A stretch of DNA of 64,000 nucleotides from the NCBI RefSeq assembly GCF_049243985.1, contig NC_135384.1, positions 13,326,501 through 13,390,500 of the forward strand. Direction: 5' to 3'. The translations under genes were made by a program, and so were the position numbers. Positions 11,504 through 22,138 of the stretch are shown here, one piece after another. The notes below the pieces were generated by a model. That model searched no databases, was not told where the DNA came from, and worked only from the letters and a program-made list of their open reading frames with translations. This DNA comes from Paroedura picta (Eukaryota; Chordata; Lepidosauria; Squamata; Gekkonidae). Each line of letters starts with the position of its first letter. Within the stretch, counting starts at the first letter, position 1.

Positions 11504-12430
11504 ATGAATGCCCAGAATGAAACTGACCTGAATGAATTCATCATACTGGGGTTTAAAAATCTCAAGAAATTGAGTCTCTTGCTCTTCACCGGATTCCTCA
11601 TCACTTATCTATTCACAATGCTGTGGAATGCCTTCATCATTACCATGGTGATTGTTGACCAGAAGCTCAGAACCCCTATGTATTTCTTCCTGGGGAATCT
11701 CTCCTTTCTGGACATCTGCTACACCTCAACCACAATCCCCCAGATGTTGGCTCACCTGCTCTCTGAAAGGAACACTATCCCTTACATAGGCTGTGTACTT
11801 CAAGTATATTTTTTCTTCTCCTTTGTGGGTACAGAATGCCTTCTTCTGGCCATCATGGCCTTTGACCGCTATGTTGCCATATGCAACCCTTTGCGCTACA
11901 CATTGATTATTGGAAAAGATCTTTGTCTCCAGTTGGCCACAGCCTGCTGGGTTGGTGGTTTCCTCAACTCTGTGGTGCATACCACATTTGCCTTCCAGCT
12001 ACCTTTTTGTGGAGACAACCACATTGATGCTTTCTATTGTGACATTCCTCCACTGCTGAAGCTGTCATGTGGGGATACGTCCCTCAACCAAATTCTTTTA
12101 TTGTCCATAGGCCTATTCATAGCTTGGACTCCATTAGTTTGTATCCTTTTATCATACACTTACATTATTTCAACCGTCTTGAAGATACAGTCAACAGAAG
12201 GGAGACAAAAAGCATTCTCTACCTGCTCCTCTCACATCACTGTGGTTCTTTTGTATTATGGCAGCTCCATCTTCACCTACTTGACTTCTAATAGTAGTCA
12301 AACCTCTGCTCATACCAAGTTCATTACAGTGATATATAGTGTCTTGACTCCACTGTTAAATCCTATTATATATACCTTGCGCAACAAAGATGTGAAGAAT
12401 GCCTGGAAAAGCATGATTAGTAAGAACTGA
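11504..12430 (+). CDS. Olfactory receptor, class II, OR5V-like, intact (paralogue of 21212-22138)
   Basis: Complete 308-residue odorant receptor. Hallmarks: glycosylation site NET at 5-7, [20 protein letters not shown] (55-74), the TM3 end DRYVAIC (121-127), [17 protein letters not shown] in loop 2 (177-193), KAFSTCSSH at TM6 (236-244) and [12 protein letters not shown] in TM7 (283-294). The wording of the TM2-TM4 and loop-2 segments resembles family 5V. Two departures from the OR norm are shared with its paralogue at 21212: the TM1 Gly-Asn pair is Trp-Asn (41-42), and MAYDRY is MAFDRY (Phe120). The ATG at 11504 is the first good start and gives a family-typical N-terminus. A splice-acceptor-like site ends 27 bases upstream, as expected for an OR with an untranslated first exon. 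Confidence 0.95.
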   Translation: MNAQNETDLNEFIILGFKNLKKLSLLLFTGFLITYLFTMLWNAFIITMVIVDQKLRTPMYFFLGNLSFLDICYTSTTIPQMLAHLLSERNTIPYIGCVLQVYFFFSFVGTECLLLAIMAFDRYVAICNPLRYTLIIGKDLCLQLATACWVGGFLNSVVHTTFAFQLPFCGDNHIDAFYCDIPPLLKLSCGDTSLNQILLLSIGLFIAWTPLVCILLSYTYIISTVLKIQSTEGRQKAFSTCSSHITVVLLYYGSSIFTYLTSNSSQTSAHTKFITVIYSVLTPLLNPIIYTLRNKDVKNAWKSMISKN

Positions 12431-14019
12431 TTGTTCTTAGGCATGTACATTTATATCTTGTTTTGATGGTGCTTTAATATTGCTTTTGGAAAAAGTAGAT
12501 TGGTTTCTTTAGCATAATACATCATTAAACCATTACCAAGGAAATGTGTTCTTTTCTAAACAAAAATACTGCACCCACCCCACCCACTTAACTTGGCATT
12601 GTAATGTACATTTGCAAACCATAGATCAGATTTCATTTGATTAGCAGTATAGCAGTTCTTGCCAATTAAGACATGACTCATTCTTGGCATTTATATGGCC
12701 ATTTATTATCGCGCCACCCAGAATGGGGTTGGCCCACCATGATAGGAAGCCTTCCCCTCAGCTATTTAGGCTGCTTACCCCAAGGGTCCTAAGATGCTGT
12801 GAGGTCCCCTGCATTAGGAATCCCTCACCAGAGGAACAACCATCACCCCTAGGTCACTTGACCATGAGCCATTGTCCTCCCAGCCGGGTAGGCCATGCTT
12901 GTGTGTCTGCCCAGCCCCCCAGGGAGACCCCCAGCCCTCAGGGAGTCCAGTACGCAACCTGGCCTCCCTGCCAATAAGCTCCTACCGTGTCTAAACCACA
13001 GCTGCAACAAGTGTAACACAACTTGCATAACAGCTAAAACACAAACCAAAAATACAGGGTGGGAAGGTGGGAAGCTGGCCAACTGCAGCACTGGGAAGAG
13101 GTCCATGTGGTGCATGTGGCGCCTACACATGCTGAGGATGGCATGCATGTTACGTGGCTCTCTCACCATGACTTTGGGCTGCCACTCACTTCATCAAAGC
13201 GGCGGTCATGGTAAATCTTGGCCGCTGCATCTCAGAAGTTGTCTGACAGAAGCCTCAAGCATCTCGAGTGTGAATGTTTATCTGTCATATTTGCCTACTA
13301 GGGAACATATTGTGATCATAGCAATTACAAAAGTAATTTTCAACAAAAGTTTTATCACAGTTATACAGTTACACAGAGGATCATAGTCACCAAGATGTGA
13401 CTATTCCATTCCTCCAGATGGTGGTGAGGTAGGAGGGCCAATTGCTCTTCAAACCAGATGTTTTCTCCACGGGAAATGATGCCTGGAGATCACTTGTAAT
13501 TCCTGAAGATCTTCAGGCCCTCTCCTGGAGGGTGGCAAGTCAATTGGTAGTACATGGAGGTGGAGTGGGGGATCAAACCTAGCTCTTGAGATTAAAGCCT
13601 TCCTACTTTAAACACTGCATCATGCTGGATGTCCAGATCAAGCAGTGAGTGGGGGCTGGGAGGGCCAGCACCCAGAAAGGCTATAGTTCAGGCATGCACA
13701 CTAGTACCCATTGCCTTCTTGGGTGCAATGGGCTTTGCCACTCATAGAACCTTAAATGTATGGAACAAAATTTGCGATTCCTTTTGAGGGAAATTATTTC
13801 AGAATGTGTCTTACTGTCTGGCTTCATGGTGGTTATTTGAGAGACTGTTTCAAAAATGCAGGCAATTGGAATATCATGGGCCAGGTTATCCCCAGATCTC
13901 CACCCCAGTATAAGGAATGAATAGTATGTTTGCCTTTGGCAGACATAACTTGTTTGAAAATAAAGCTAGAATTCTCCCAGTTTGTGAGAGGCTTCAGAAT
14001 GATACTGGTATCATGTCTG
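12431..14019. other. Intergenic stretch with a GC-rich segment
   Basis: Holds a GC-rich segment (about 12690-12990) that resembles in tone and phrases another at 24000-24380, and a squamate repeat copy at 13428-13540. Around 13705-13735 a TAGTACCCATTGCC / GGGTGCAATGGGC pair hints at the end of a DNA transposon. Open frames here are GC-rich by-products without recognisable domains. Confidence 0.45.
13428..13540 (+). mobile_element. Unclassified squamate repeat (same family as 2277-2485)
   Basis: Reads TTTTCTCCACGGGAAATGAT, GCCTGGAGATCACTTGTAAT, then CCTGGAGGGTGGCAAG, i.e. the right end of the family. Diverged. Confidence 0.4.
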
Positions 14020-14735
14020 GGTGATGGGTTGACATGAACATAGATGCAATGGATGTGTTCAAATCCCCTGGGCCAAATAGTGCACATTTGAAAGTGCTCA
14101 AAGATCTTTCTGTAGAGCTTATAGAACCTTTGTCCATCATGTTTAGAATCTCTTGGAGGACTGGAGTTGTGCCAGGAAATTGGAGGAGAGTGAATGTTAT
14201 CCCAACCTTCAAAAAGGGAAGAGAGATAAACTTGAAAACTACAGGCCAGTGAGTCTTGACCTTAGTTGCAGGGAAGATAATGGAACAGACTTTAAAGAGG
14301 ACAATCTGCAAATATCTGAAGGACAACTTGTTGATCTGGAGATGTCAGCACAGATTTGTCTCCAGCAGGTCTGACCAATCTGGTTTCCTTCTTTGACTGA
14401 CTGAGGGGCTTACTAGATCATGGAAACTCAGTTGACATTGTTTACCTGGATTTCAGTAAAGCTTCTGACAAGCTTCCCCATGATGTTCTGATGGGTAAAC
14501 TGGAGGACCGCAGACTGGATTTTTGGATGGTTGGTGGATACGGAAGAGGGAAAACAAACAAACAAAAGAGGGATAGTCACAGTTTCATGCGATTGGAGGG
14601 AGGTGAACAGTGGGGTCCCACAGGGCTCAATACTGGGTCATGTACTTTTCAGAATTTTAGTCATTTATATGCAGAAGGGGATGGAGGGTCATTAAATTTC
14701 CAAATGACACCAAACTGGGTACGCTAGTTGCACTC
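14020..14735 (+). mobile_element. CR1-type LINE fragment, reverse transcriptase region, decayed
   Basis: Conceptual translation gives CR1 reverse-transcriptase phrases in order but in more than one frame: FKSPGPNSAHLKVLKDLS, EPLSIMFRISWRTGVVPGNW, NVIPTFKKG, then YLDFSKASDKLPHDVLMGKL and QWGPTGLNTG. Several frame breaks show that it is dead. The element is truncated on both sides. It lies on the opposite strand to the larger CR1 at 26530-34031. Confidence 0.8.
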
Positions 14736-14864
14736 CTCTCACTAAGTGTCCAAATAATATGTTAATTCCTTCAATTAAATTTAGGAGACTTTCAGTTTTA
14801 GTAACATAAGAATAGTGTCATTTTGTTGAAAAATAGCCACTGCAGTCCCCTGAAAAAGTTCCCC

Positions 14865-14975
14865 ATAGGCAATAATAGCAAATAGCTTTCTTTTGTTCCC
14901 CCTGCTTGTGGCCAGTAGAATTTTTCCCAGTATGAATCAGTTGAGGGAAATATGCTTGTTAGTCACATATGTGGA
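14865..14975 (+). other. Non-coding block with an inverted partner at 18755-18870
   Basis: Shared phrases include AAATAG-TTT, CCCTGCTTGTGGCCAGTA, AATTTTTCCCA and AATCAGTTGAGGG, against the complement of 18755-18870 (CCCTGCTTGTGACCAGTA, AAATTTCCCCCA, AATCAGTGGAGAG). Either an old dispersed repeat or duplicated OR flanking sequence; no function is assigned. Confidence 0.45.
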
Positions 14976-15146
14976 CCAACAGGCCAGCTAAAATAAATGG
15001 AGGCCTCTACATTCTCAAAAACAGGCCCTGGTCAAGGAAAGAAATGCACTTGTGGCAAGATGCATCTACTTTGGGCTCAGTATAATCAAATACTTTCGTT
15101 CTAAACAAGTCTAAACTGGCTTTGATGCCGACAAAACCCAAGTTGT

Positions 15147-15450
15147 TCCAGAGTTAATTGCCCAATGGGGAAATAGGAGCTGCCCAATTTATTTTGCCCT
15201 TGAAATCAATTAACTTTTGTGTCAGATTTACGTTTCATGGGAATTCAGATTTCTTAAGCTTCCTGCAAGGAATCCTTCCTTCCTTTGGCAAGAGGACTTC
15301 AAACTAGAAGAGGTAGGTTGGGAGGCAGAGGTGGGAGTCAAATGAGAATGTTTTAGTGTTGTGATTAGTACACTGTTTCACTTCTAGTTTTGATTTGTCG
15401 AGACTATTTAAAAAGAGGGCTTTTTTCATGACGCTCTATCATGCTTTCAG
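15147..15450 (+). promoter_or_regulatory. Candidate OR promoter / untranslated first exon block
   Basis: This block matches the minus strand of 24830-25140 at roughly three bases in four by eye over about 300 bases. Near-identical runs include GGGGAAATAGGAGC, GCCCAATTTA, CCCTTGAAATCAATT, TTTCATGGGAA and TTTTGATTTGTC. At the same position in both copies there is a donor-like site: AGAAGAG|GTAGGT here (GT at 15313-15314) and AGTTGAG|GTAAGC in the partner. Here it lies about 1.65 kb upstream of the OR at 16969, which has an acceptor ending at 16952. The exon role is inference; a dispersed repeat is the alternative. Confidence 0.4.
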
Positions 15451-15578
15451 AGTAAATTCCAGCATCAGATTTCACAGTCAAGTACTTTGCTTTTGTCCTG
15501 CCTCCTGCAGGATCACTCCAGAGAGACTAAACTTCTATGACTTGGAGAACTGAATAACTTTACTGCTGGTATTTCTTT

Positions 15579-15908
15579 GGCCCATTATGCACGGCCGCCG
15601 AAACGGCAATTTCGGGTCACATGGAAAACGCGGAGGGGAAGACGCGACGCATACCGGTTATACACGGGGCGGGGCGCGACGGCGGCAAAACCCAGAGTAA
15701 CCGATTATGCACGCGCCGATCCGGGCGCCGCTTCTGGTTGCGCCCTGCTCACCCGGAAGCTGCGCTTTCTTCCGCGTTTCACTGACGCGGCTTTTTCGGC
15801 GGCATGCACCGAAGCTGCAGCCGGTTGCAGCCGGCTCCGTGCGTTATCCGTGATTTTAGTCGCCATTTCACCCCAAATGTGCGCTAAAACCCCCGTGCAT
15901 AATGGGTC
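15579..15908. mobile_element. GC- and CpG-rich MITE (non-autonomous DNA transposon)
   Basis: About 330 bp bounded by inverted ends GGCCCATTATGCACGG (left) and the complement of GACCCATTATGCACGG (right, CCGTGCATAATGGGTC). TTT flanks both sides (15576-15578, 15909-15911), possibly a 3-bp target duplication. The interior is strikingly rich in CG dinucleotides compared with its AT-rich surroundings. It repeats internal CATTATGCACG-like and CGATTATGCACGCGC phrases. No transposase is encoded. The superfamily is not determined; the short duplication would fit PIF/Harbinger but the bases are not the usual TWA. Confidence 0.65.
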
Positions 15909-16528
15909 TTTCTGAGATTAATCTGCTGCTTCTGACTATTGTGGCAAATTTTCTAATGGAGCAGTCACAGGCTCCAAATTTCAGAAACATACATCCATGT
16001 CTGAGATTACAGCTGGTGCACACTAAAGTGCTACCACACAGCATTGATCGGGTTTTAAATGTTCATTCCCTGGCTTGGAACGGTAATACATTTTGCAGAT
16101 GGGTGCAATGCTTAATGCTGCTACTTAATGCTTAATGCTGCTACTTTCTCTCAGGCATTAAGTAAATGTTAGGTGGAAAGTACAGATATTGTTATTTGGC
16201 GTCAGGCAGAAATGCGTGTTTCCATAGTTTCAAGTTTTCAAGTAAGAATGTGTTAGGCCCAGTGCATAAATTGTGTTCTCCTTTGTTTGACCGTTCTTGT
16301 TTGAACAAATTGGATGTACACACACCATTTTAACATGACACAGCATGTTCCCACATTATGTACGATCCTGGCTACACAGCTTCATTTATACGCCTTCTCA
16401 CTGGAGACTAGTTGAAGTATCAGGATTGTAGCCCCCACAGGAGTCAGTGGTTAGTGACATGTATACACCTTAATGTACACAGATTGATTGGCCATCTCAT
16501 ACATTTATGGACACACATAATTCTTTAA

Positions 16529-16781
16529 GAGCTTCTTGTGGTGCAGAGTGGTAAGCGGCAGAAATGCTGTCTGAAGCTGTCTGTCCATGAGGTTGGGAGT
16601 TCAATCCCAGCAGCCAGCTCAAGGTTGACTCAGCCTTCCATCCTTCCGAGGTCGGTAAAATGAGTACCCAGCTTGCTGGGGGGTAATGACTGGGGAAGGT
16701 ACCGTATTGGGTCTGCCATGAAATCGCTGGAGGGTGTCACCCCAATGGTGCTTGCACAGGGGATACCTTTATCTTTACTTT
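16529..16781 (+). mobile_element. tRNA-derived SINE (family B) with 10-bp target duplication
   Basis: Starts GAGCTTCTTGTGGTGCAGAG, with B-box-like GGAGTTCAATCCC and body CAGCCTTCCATCCTTCCGAG, ending GGGGATACCTTTATCTTTAC. AATTCTTTAA flanks it at 16519-16528 and 16782-16791. It sits 190 bases upstream of the OR coding exon, inside the presumed intron. Confidence 0.85.
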
Positions 16782-16968
16782 AATTCTTTAAAAACAAGTG
16801 GCTCTGGTGCCAGGGTCATGCTTGTGTTTTTGGTGACTAGATGGCAAATGCCCTCAAGAGTTGACTGAATCCAACTGAAAATCCCCGATTTTTCTTAAGC
16901 CTTAGCCAGAGCAGGACATGCCCCACATCAGTTCCGTTTTTTGTTCTTCCAGGTTTCGGATTATTTAC

Positions 16969-17904
16969 ATGATGGGACAGTACAATCAAACAAGTGCCAA
17001 AGAATTTGTGTTCCTAGGATTCTCTAAGGAGCGAAGCACCAACCTATGCCTCTTTGCAGTGTTCTTCTCCATGTACCTTGTCACCCTGGCAGGCAACTCA
17101 CTCATCATCATGGTAATCCGTATCGACGGACGGCTCAGCACACCCATGTATTTCTTCCTGAGCAATCTCTCTTTCCTGGACATCTGTTATACAACTAGTG
17201 TGGTGCCTCAATTGCTGGCTCACTGCCTTACTAGTCACAAAACTATCTCCTTCAATCACTGTATGGCTCAGCTTTACATCTCGTTGTCCCTGGGTGGTAT
17301 TGAGTTCATCCTCTTAGCGGCCATGGCCTACGACAGATACGTGGCTGTTTGCCACCCTTTGCATTATATGACTATAATGAGCAAGAGGGTGTGCATCCAG
17401 ATAGCCATAATGTGCTGGATGGGGGGGTTTCTCAATGCTTTGGTACAGACTGTGTTCACCATGCACCTTCATTTCTGCAGTTTCAGCACCATCAACCATT
17501 TTGCCTGTGAACTTCTTGCTGTTATTAAGGTAGCCTGTTCAGACACTTTTGTCAATGAGATTGTAATTGTGGTGGCAGGAGTCTTTGTACTACTTATCCC
17601 GTGTGTTGTGGTGATGCTTTCCTATGTGTATATCATCAATACCATTCTTCACATCCATTCCTCAGAAGGTCGCCACCGAGCTTTCTCCACATGCACCTCT
17701 CACATGACTGTGGTCACCCTCTGCTATGGCACAGCCATCTTTGCTTACATGAGCCCTAAATCCAACACGTCACCCAATCAGGACAAGATGGTTTCTATTT
17801 TTTATGCGGTAGTAACTCCCATGCTCAACCCTATCATATACAGCTTACGGAACAAGGAAGTAAAAGGAGCTCTGGCCAAAGTGTTGGGGAAAGGTGTCCT
17901 CTGA
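16969..17904 (+). CDS. Olfactory receptor, class II, family 13/2-like, intact
   Basis: Complete 311-residue odorant receptor. The open frame reaches back to an ATG at 16918, but a strong 3' splice site (TTTTTTGTTCTTCCAG) ends at 16952 inside that extension, so the start is taken at the ATG pair 16969/16972, which gives the standard short N-terminus with NQT at 6-8. Hallmarks: AGN in TM1 (41-43), [20 protein letters not shown] (57-76), MAYDRYVAVCHPLHY (119-133), INHFACELLAVIKVACSDT in loop 2 (175-193), RAFSTCTSH at TM6 (237-245) and PMLNPIIYSLRN at TM7 (284-295). The HFACE-LAV-K-AC wording resembles families 13 and 2. It is convergent with the OR at 21212. A MITE begins 39 bases after its stop, within the likely 3' UTR. 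Confidence 0.95.
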   Translation: MMGQYNQTSAKEFVFLGFSKERSTNLCLFAVFFSMYLVTLAGNSLIIMVIRIDGRLSTPMYFFLSNLSFLDICYTTSVVPQLLAHCLTSHKTISFNHCMAQLYISLSLGGIEFILLAAMAYDRYVAVCHPLHYMTIMSKRVCIQIAIMCWMGGFLNALVQTVFTMHLHFCSFSTINHFACELLAVIKVACSDTFVNEIVIVVAGVFVLLIPCVVVMLSYVYIINTILHIHSSEGRHRAFSTCTSHMTVVTLCYGTAIFAYMSPKSNTSPNQDKMVSIFYAVVTPMLNPIIYSLRNKEVKGALAKVLGKGVL

Positions 17905-17942
17905 GAAAGGTCAAGAGTCATCTTATAGGAAGATGTCACAAT

Positions 17943-18297
17943 TAGGAATGGGCATGAACTGGCTGATGAACTAAAGTTTGTCACGAATTTTGGCCATTTC
18001 ATGGTTCAGGGAACAATGTTGGTAAACTGAAGAACCACCATGAACTTCCATGAATTTTGATGCCATTTGTGGTGGTTGGGACGGTTGGTAAAGAGCAGAA
18101 AGCTCAGAGTCACTTAAACCCTTGCTTTCTACTTCTCATACAAAGTTACCAGGAGCAGAAAGAAGAGGGTTAACCTTTAAATGGTTCATGAACTGAAATA
18201 AGCTGGTTTAGTTTGTGAACTGGCATATCAGTTCTGGGTTTGGTTTTAGTCACGAACAACAAACAAAATCACAAAATGCAGTTCATACCCATCCCTA
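17943..18297. mobile_element. hAT-like MITE in the 3' flank of the OR
   Basis: The left end TAGGAATGGGCATGAAC and right end GTTCATACCCATCCCTA are inverse complements with few mismatches. The interior is made of GTTCATGAAC-like phrases in both directions and has no coding capacity. Flanks share GTCA (17935 and 18298), perhaps the remains of an 8-bp target duplication. Confidence 0.65.
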
Positions 18298-20340
18298 GTC
18301 ATTTAAAGTTTGAAGTTTGGTTTTGGGAGACATTAAGTTTGCTCTGAGGCCATGGCAGACGCATATGTACAAGTAATTGATTTTATAATTAAGAAGTGAT
18401 TGATTTGTATGTTTGTACTGGTTGGCAGATTGGAAGTCTGAATTAAAAGGACTAGGTTTGTGCTCCAAGAAAAAAAAAATTCATATTGAGAAGTTTGTGG
18501 GAAAAGGGGTTACTGTGATTGCTGTGTATGTCATTGCCAGTTCAGTATTAAAATTAATGCGGTTCTGAAGAGTTCTCAAGTTTTAGGAGAATTATTTTTA
18601 ATGGAGGGCGGGAATTTGAGTGTCTCGGGCAAGTGTGTCTGTTTGCTTTGTGTTAAGATATTGGGACCAGATTTGCACATAACATAGTTGTCTGTCTAGG
18701 CTAAATACTCTGTAATTTTCAAACAGAAAAAGTATTTAATTTTACTGATCCCCAGTTGGCTCAGATGCACTTCTCTCCACTGATTTCTGTTGGGGGAAAT
18801 TTTACTGGTCACAAGCAGGGAAAACTAAACAAAACTATTTTCATTCATTTCATTTCCTACTGCTACTGTAACTGACTGACAATGATAATTTTTAAAAGAC
18901 CCTATCCACTGAAAACTGTGTTTTTCATCTTTCCTTATTGTGGTAGGTTATTTGTTTCCGATTGGAAATTGAAATGTTAAAATCAAGGTTAGATTGCAAT
19001 GCGGAAACGGTCACCAGAGAATATTTTCCACAGTTCCCCAAATGTGCTGCCTGCACTTGCCTGTCCTCTTGGAAGCAATGTTTTTCTTCTGTTGCAGGCG
19101 GGTGTTGTTAGGTGAATCTTTGTAAGGATGTCCTGATGCCCTTCATTTTTGGGCACAGCAGTTCCCACAGCCATCCTGAAAGAGGTAGCCAATTTTGATA
19201 TCCTAACATTATTTTCAGATGAGTTGTGCCTGCCACAAACATAATACATTCAATTATATTTAGCATAGCAAGGAGGGGGGAGTTAGTTATAACAGTCATT
19301 GAGCAGGATGTTCAGATTCTCTTCATTGGTGGCACTGTAGCTCTCATCATCGTCCTGAACCTGGTAATGCTTAGCTCTATTTTTTAATGAATTATGTCTG
19401 CATGAGGCAACCTTACCTTCCAAAGGGACTGTGCAGGCCAAGGTGTTCTGACCTCTTTCATGTTACACACTGCAACTCCCAGAACCTTCCTTCCACCTCT
19501 AACAAATTATGAGGCTCCTAGCTTCATTTTCAAAGAAGTTACCTTGTGGGGAAGGGCTTCATTATTGCATCACAGTTCCCACAACCATCCTGAAGTTGGT
19601 GGCAAGCATAGTTAAGAAGAAAATAAAACTAGAAGCTTCACAATTTGTTACAAGCTTAACAATTCATTACAAGTTTAAGTAGTAGTTTAAGTTAGGCTTA
19701 GGATGTTAGAATGCTTTGAGCTAGAGGTTAGGTGAGGGACTGCCATGGGGGGTGTGAATTATAGTACTTACCATTTATTCTCCTTTCATTTTTGTGCTGC
19801 CCCATCTTATTTCATTTGTTTCCAGGAGAATGTTATGTCTCTGATCTACAGTGTGAACATTTCTTGCTCAAACTGGTACTAAGTGGGTCTTGTGGGCATG
19901 GGAGGGTTAAAAATGAACCTAAATGATATTGCTGTGGCAAAGGAAAGGACACAAACATGGTCCTTCACTACCTGAGTTGAGCAAGGTCTCCTCGAAACAT
20001 GTGTATGTGACTATATTTCTCAACTTAAAACACACTATATACACCTATTAAGATAGAAGTACACATGGAGACAGAGCAATACTTATTTAATCTTGATAAG
20101 TATGTTAATGATTAACTTTATGTTTATTATAACATGTTATTTAGTACCATAAGTACAAGAATGTAGAGACATCTATTTAAATTAAATGAAACATCTGGAA
20201 TATGCCCAGAATCAGCACATTCATACAGTACCATCTTGTACTTGTTTTAAAGAGGGTTTTTTTTTAAGTAGTTCAAACAGTTCCAAAAGCCTGCAGACCA
20301 AAGAGTGGCATATATATATATATTAAACTGATAAATTTTG
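18298..20340. other. Intergenic stretch between convergent ORs
   Basis: Non-coding. It holds the inverted partner (18755-18870) of the block at 14865-14975, a lone GCGGAAACGGTC end-like motif (19001-19012) and an (AT)n run at about 20310-20322. No supported gene. Confidence 0.5.
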
Positions 20341-20341
20341 G

Positions 20342-20455
20342 ATTTGTTGTTGTTGTTGTTAGGTGCGAAGTCGTGTCCGACTCATCGCGACCCCATGGAC
20401 AATGATCCTCCAGGCCTTCCTGTCCTCTTCCATTCCCCGGGGTCCATTTAAGTTT
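20342..20455. mobile_element. Bov-B-related LINE fragment
   Basis: Contains (TTG)n followed by GTGCGAAGTCGTGTCCGACT and CATCGCGACCCCATGGACAA. This corresponds to the GTCGTGTCCGACTCTTTGCGACCCCATGG block known from Bov-B and its ruminant SINE derivatives. Only about 110 bases are present. Strand is not assigned. Confidence 0.6.
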
Positions 20456-20711
20456 GCAAAATTTTGAATACATTGTATCAATTATTTCTCAGCACTATTT
20501 ATCCTACTCCTAAATAGCTCAGTGTGGCATTAATGATTCTCCTCCTATTGACCCCCATTTTATGCTCCCAACCACTGTGTTCAAGTGGGTAACCACTCTA
20601 CATTATCTCTAGAGAGAGTGATTAACCGAAATGTCAGCCCATGGCTTTGGGTGTGTGTGTGTGGGGGGGGGATTTTGGTCTCTCTTTGTATGATATTCAA
20701 AACACTGCAGT

Positions 20712-20998
20712 AGAAGAAGAAGAAGAAGAAGAGTTGGTTCTTATATGCCGCTTTTCCCTACCCGAAGGAGGCTCAAAGCGGCTTACAGTCGCCTTCCCAT
20801 TCCTCTCCCCACAACAGACACCCTGTGAGGTGGCTGAGGCTGAGAGAGCCCTGATATCACTGCTCGGTCAGAACAGTTTTATCAGTGCCGTGGCGAGCCC
20901 AAGGTCACCCAGCTGGCTGCATGTGGGGGAGCGCAGAATCGAACCCGGCATGCCAGATTAGAAGTCCTCACTCCTAACCACTACACCAAACTGGCTCT
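20712..20998 (-). mobile_element. tRNA-derived SINE (family A), nearly full length
   Basis: The minus strand starts AGAGCCAGTTTGGTGTAGTG (A box TGGTGTAGTGGTTAGGAGTG), then the B-box-like GGTTCGATTC, CAGCCAGCTGGGTGACCTTG, CACAGGGTGTCTGTTGTGGG, TGTAAGCCGCTTTGAGCCTC and GCATATAAGAACCAACTC, with a (TTC)n tail. On the plus strand it yields a meaningless open frame. One of eight family A copies in the window. Confidence 0.85.
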
Positions 20999-21211
20999 CA
21001 CTGGCTGACCCAATCAAATTGTCTACAGAACCCATGGGATAGCTCCTCCTTAAGTTTCTGTAGTGCAAGAAAGAGGAATGTGCAAGAAAGAGGTCATTTT
21101 TCACCACAGATAATGCTGTGGTACAGATTGTGGGACACGACTGGTGGGTGAGGAGAACAGTGAGATATGAAAGAAAATGACAGCAGGATCCAGCACTATC
21201 CATCTGAAGGT

Positions 21212-22138
21212 TCAGATTAACCCAAGTAAATGTTGCCAGGCTTTCTTTACATCCTTGTTGCGCAATGTATATATAATAGGATTTAGCAATGGGGTCAGAA
21301 TGCTGTACATGAGAGGGATGAGTTTGGCATTAAGTGATGACTCGGTGGGAATAGGTCTCAAATAGGTGAAAATGCAACTGCCATAATACAGAAGAACTAC
21401 AGTGAGATGAGAGGAGCAGGTAGAGAAAGCTTTTTGCCGGCTTTCTGTGGAAGTCATCTTTAATACAGTTGAAATGATGTAAACGTAAGAAACAACAATG
21501 CAGAAGAAGGGCGTCCATGCTATGAACAATCCAATGAATACCAACAGCATTTGATTGAGAGAAATGTCCCCACATGACAGCTTCAGCAAAGGAGGAATGT
21601 CACAGTAAAAAGCATCAAGTTCGTTGTCCCCACAGAAGGGAAGCCGGAAGGCACAGACAGTGTGCAATGTAGAATTGAGGAAACCACCAACCCAGCAGGT
21701 TATGACTAGTTGGAGGCAAATATTTCTGCTGACAATCAAAGAGTAGCGCAAAGGGTTGCATATGGCCACATAGCGGTCAAAGGCCATCACGGCCAGAAGA
21801 AGACATTCCGTACCCACAAAGGCAAAGAAAAAATAGAGCTGGAGCACACAGCCCATATAGGTGATGCTACTTTTCTCTGAGAGGAGGTGAGCCAACATCT
21901 GGGGGATTGTGCTGGTGGTATAGCAGATGTCAAGAAAAGAGAGGTTGCTGAGGAAGAAATACATGGGGGTTCTAAGCCTCAGGTCCACCATGGCTAAGAT
22001 AATGATGCAAGAATTCCACATCATGGTGAATACATAGGTGATTAAGAACCCAGTGAAGAGTAAGAAGTGTCCCTCTTGGAGATTTTTAAAACCAAGGATG
22101 ATGAATTCTGTCAGCTCACTTTGGTTTATTGCCTCCAT
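21212..22138 (-). CDS. Olfactory receptor, class II, OR5V-like, intact (paralogue of 11504-12430)
   Basis: Complete 308-residue receptor that aligns without gaps to the OR at 11504. Hallmarks: NQS at 5-7, [20 protein letters not shown] (55-74), [10 protein letters not shown] (118-127), [15 protein letters not shown] (177-191), KAFSTCSSH (236-244) and [12 protein letters not shown] (283-294). It shares Trp41-Asn42 in place of the usual Gly-Asn in TM1, and Phe120. The ATG at 22138 follows a good splice acceptor (TTTTGTTTTCAG, ending at 22146) by only seven bases, so the coding exon start is well placed. The conserved block at 24830-25140 lies about 2.7 kb upstream on the same strand. Confidence 0.95.
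   Translation of the reverse strand: MEAINQSELTEFIILGFKNLQEGHFLLFTGFLITYVFTMMWNSCIIILAMVDLRLRTPMYFFLSNLSFLDICYTTSTIPQMLAHLLSEKSSITYMGCVLQLYFFFAFVGTECLLLAVMAFDRYVAICNPLRYSLIVSRNICLQLVITCWVGGFLNSTLHTVCAFRLPFCGDNELDAFYCDIPPLLKLSCGDISLNQMLLVFIGLFIAWTPFFCIVVSYVYIISTVLKMTSTESRQKAFSTCSSHLTVVLLYYGSCIFTYLRPIPTESSLNAKLIPLMYSILTPLLNPIIYTLRNKDVKKAWQHLLGLI

Noticed and set aside
12895-13386. 163-codon open frame
   Set aside because: Lies in a GC-rich, repeat-like segment, overlaps other long frames on both strands and shows no recognisable domain.
15577-15915. 112-codon open frame
   Set aside because: It coincides with the GC-rich MITE and runs end to end through its inverted termini; a by-product of low stop-codon frequency.
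16918-16968. N-terminal extension of the OR at 16969
   Set aside because: A strong splice acceptor lies inside it and family members start at the later ATG.
19262-19390. Small frame with a membrane-helix-like stretch (ILFIGGTVALIIVLNLVML)
   Set aside because: About 35 residues, no start, no family match and only a chance donor-like GT; not enough for an exon call.
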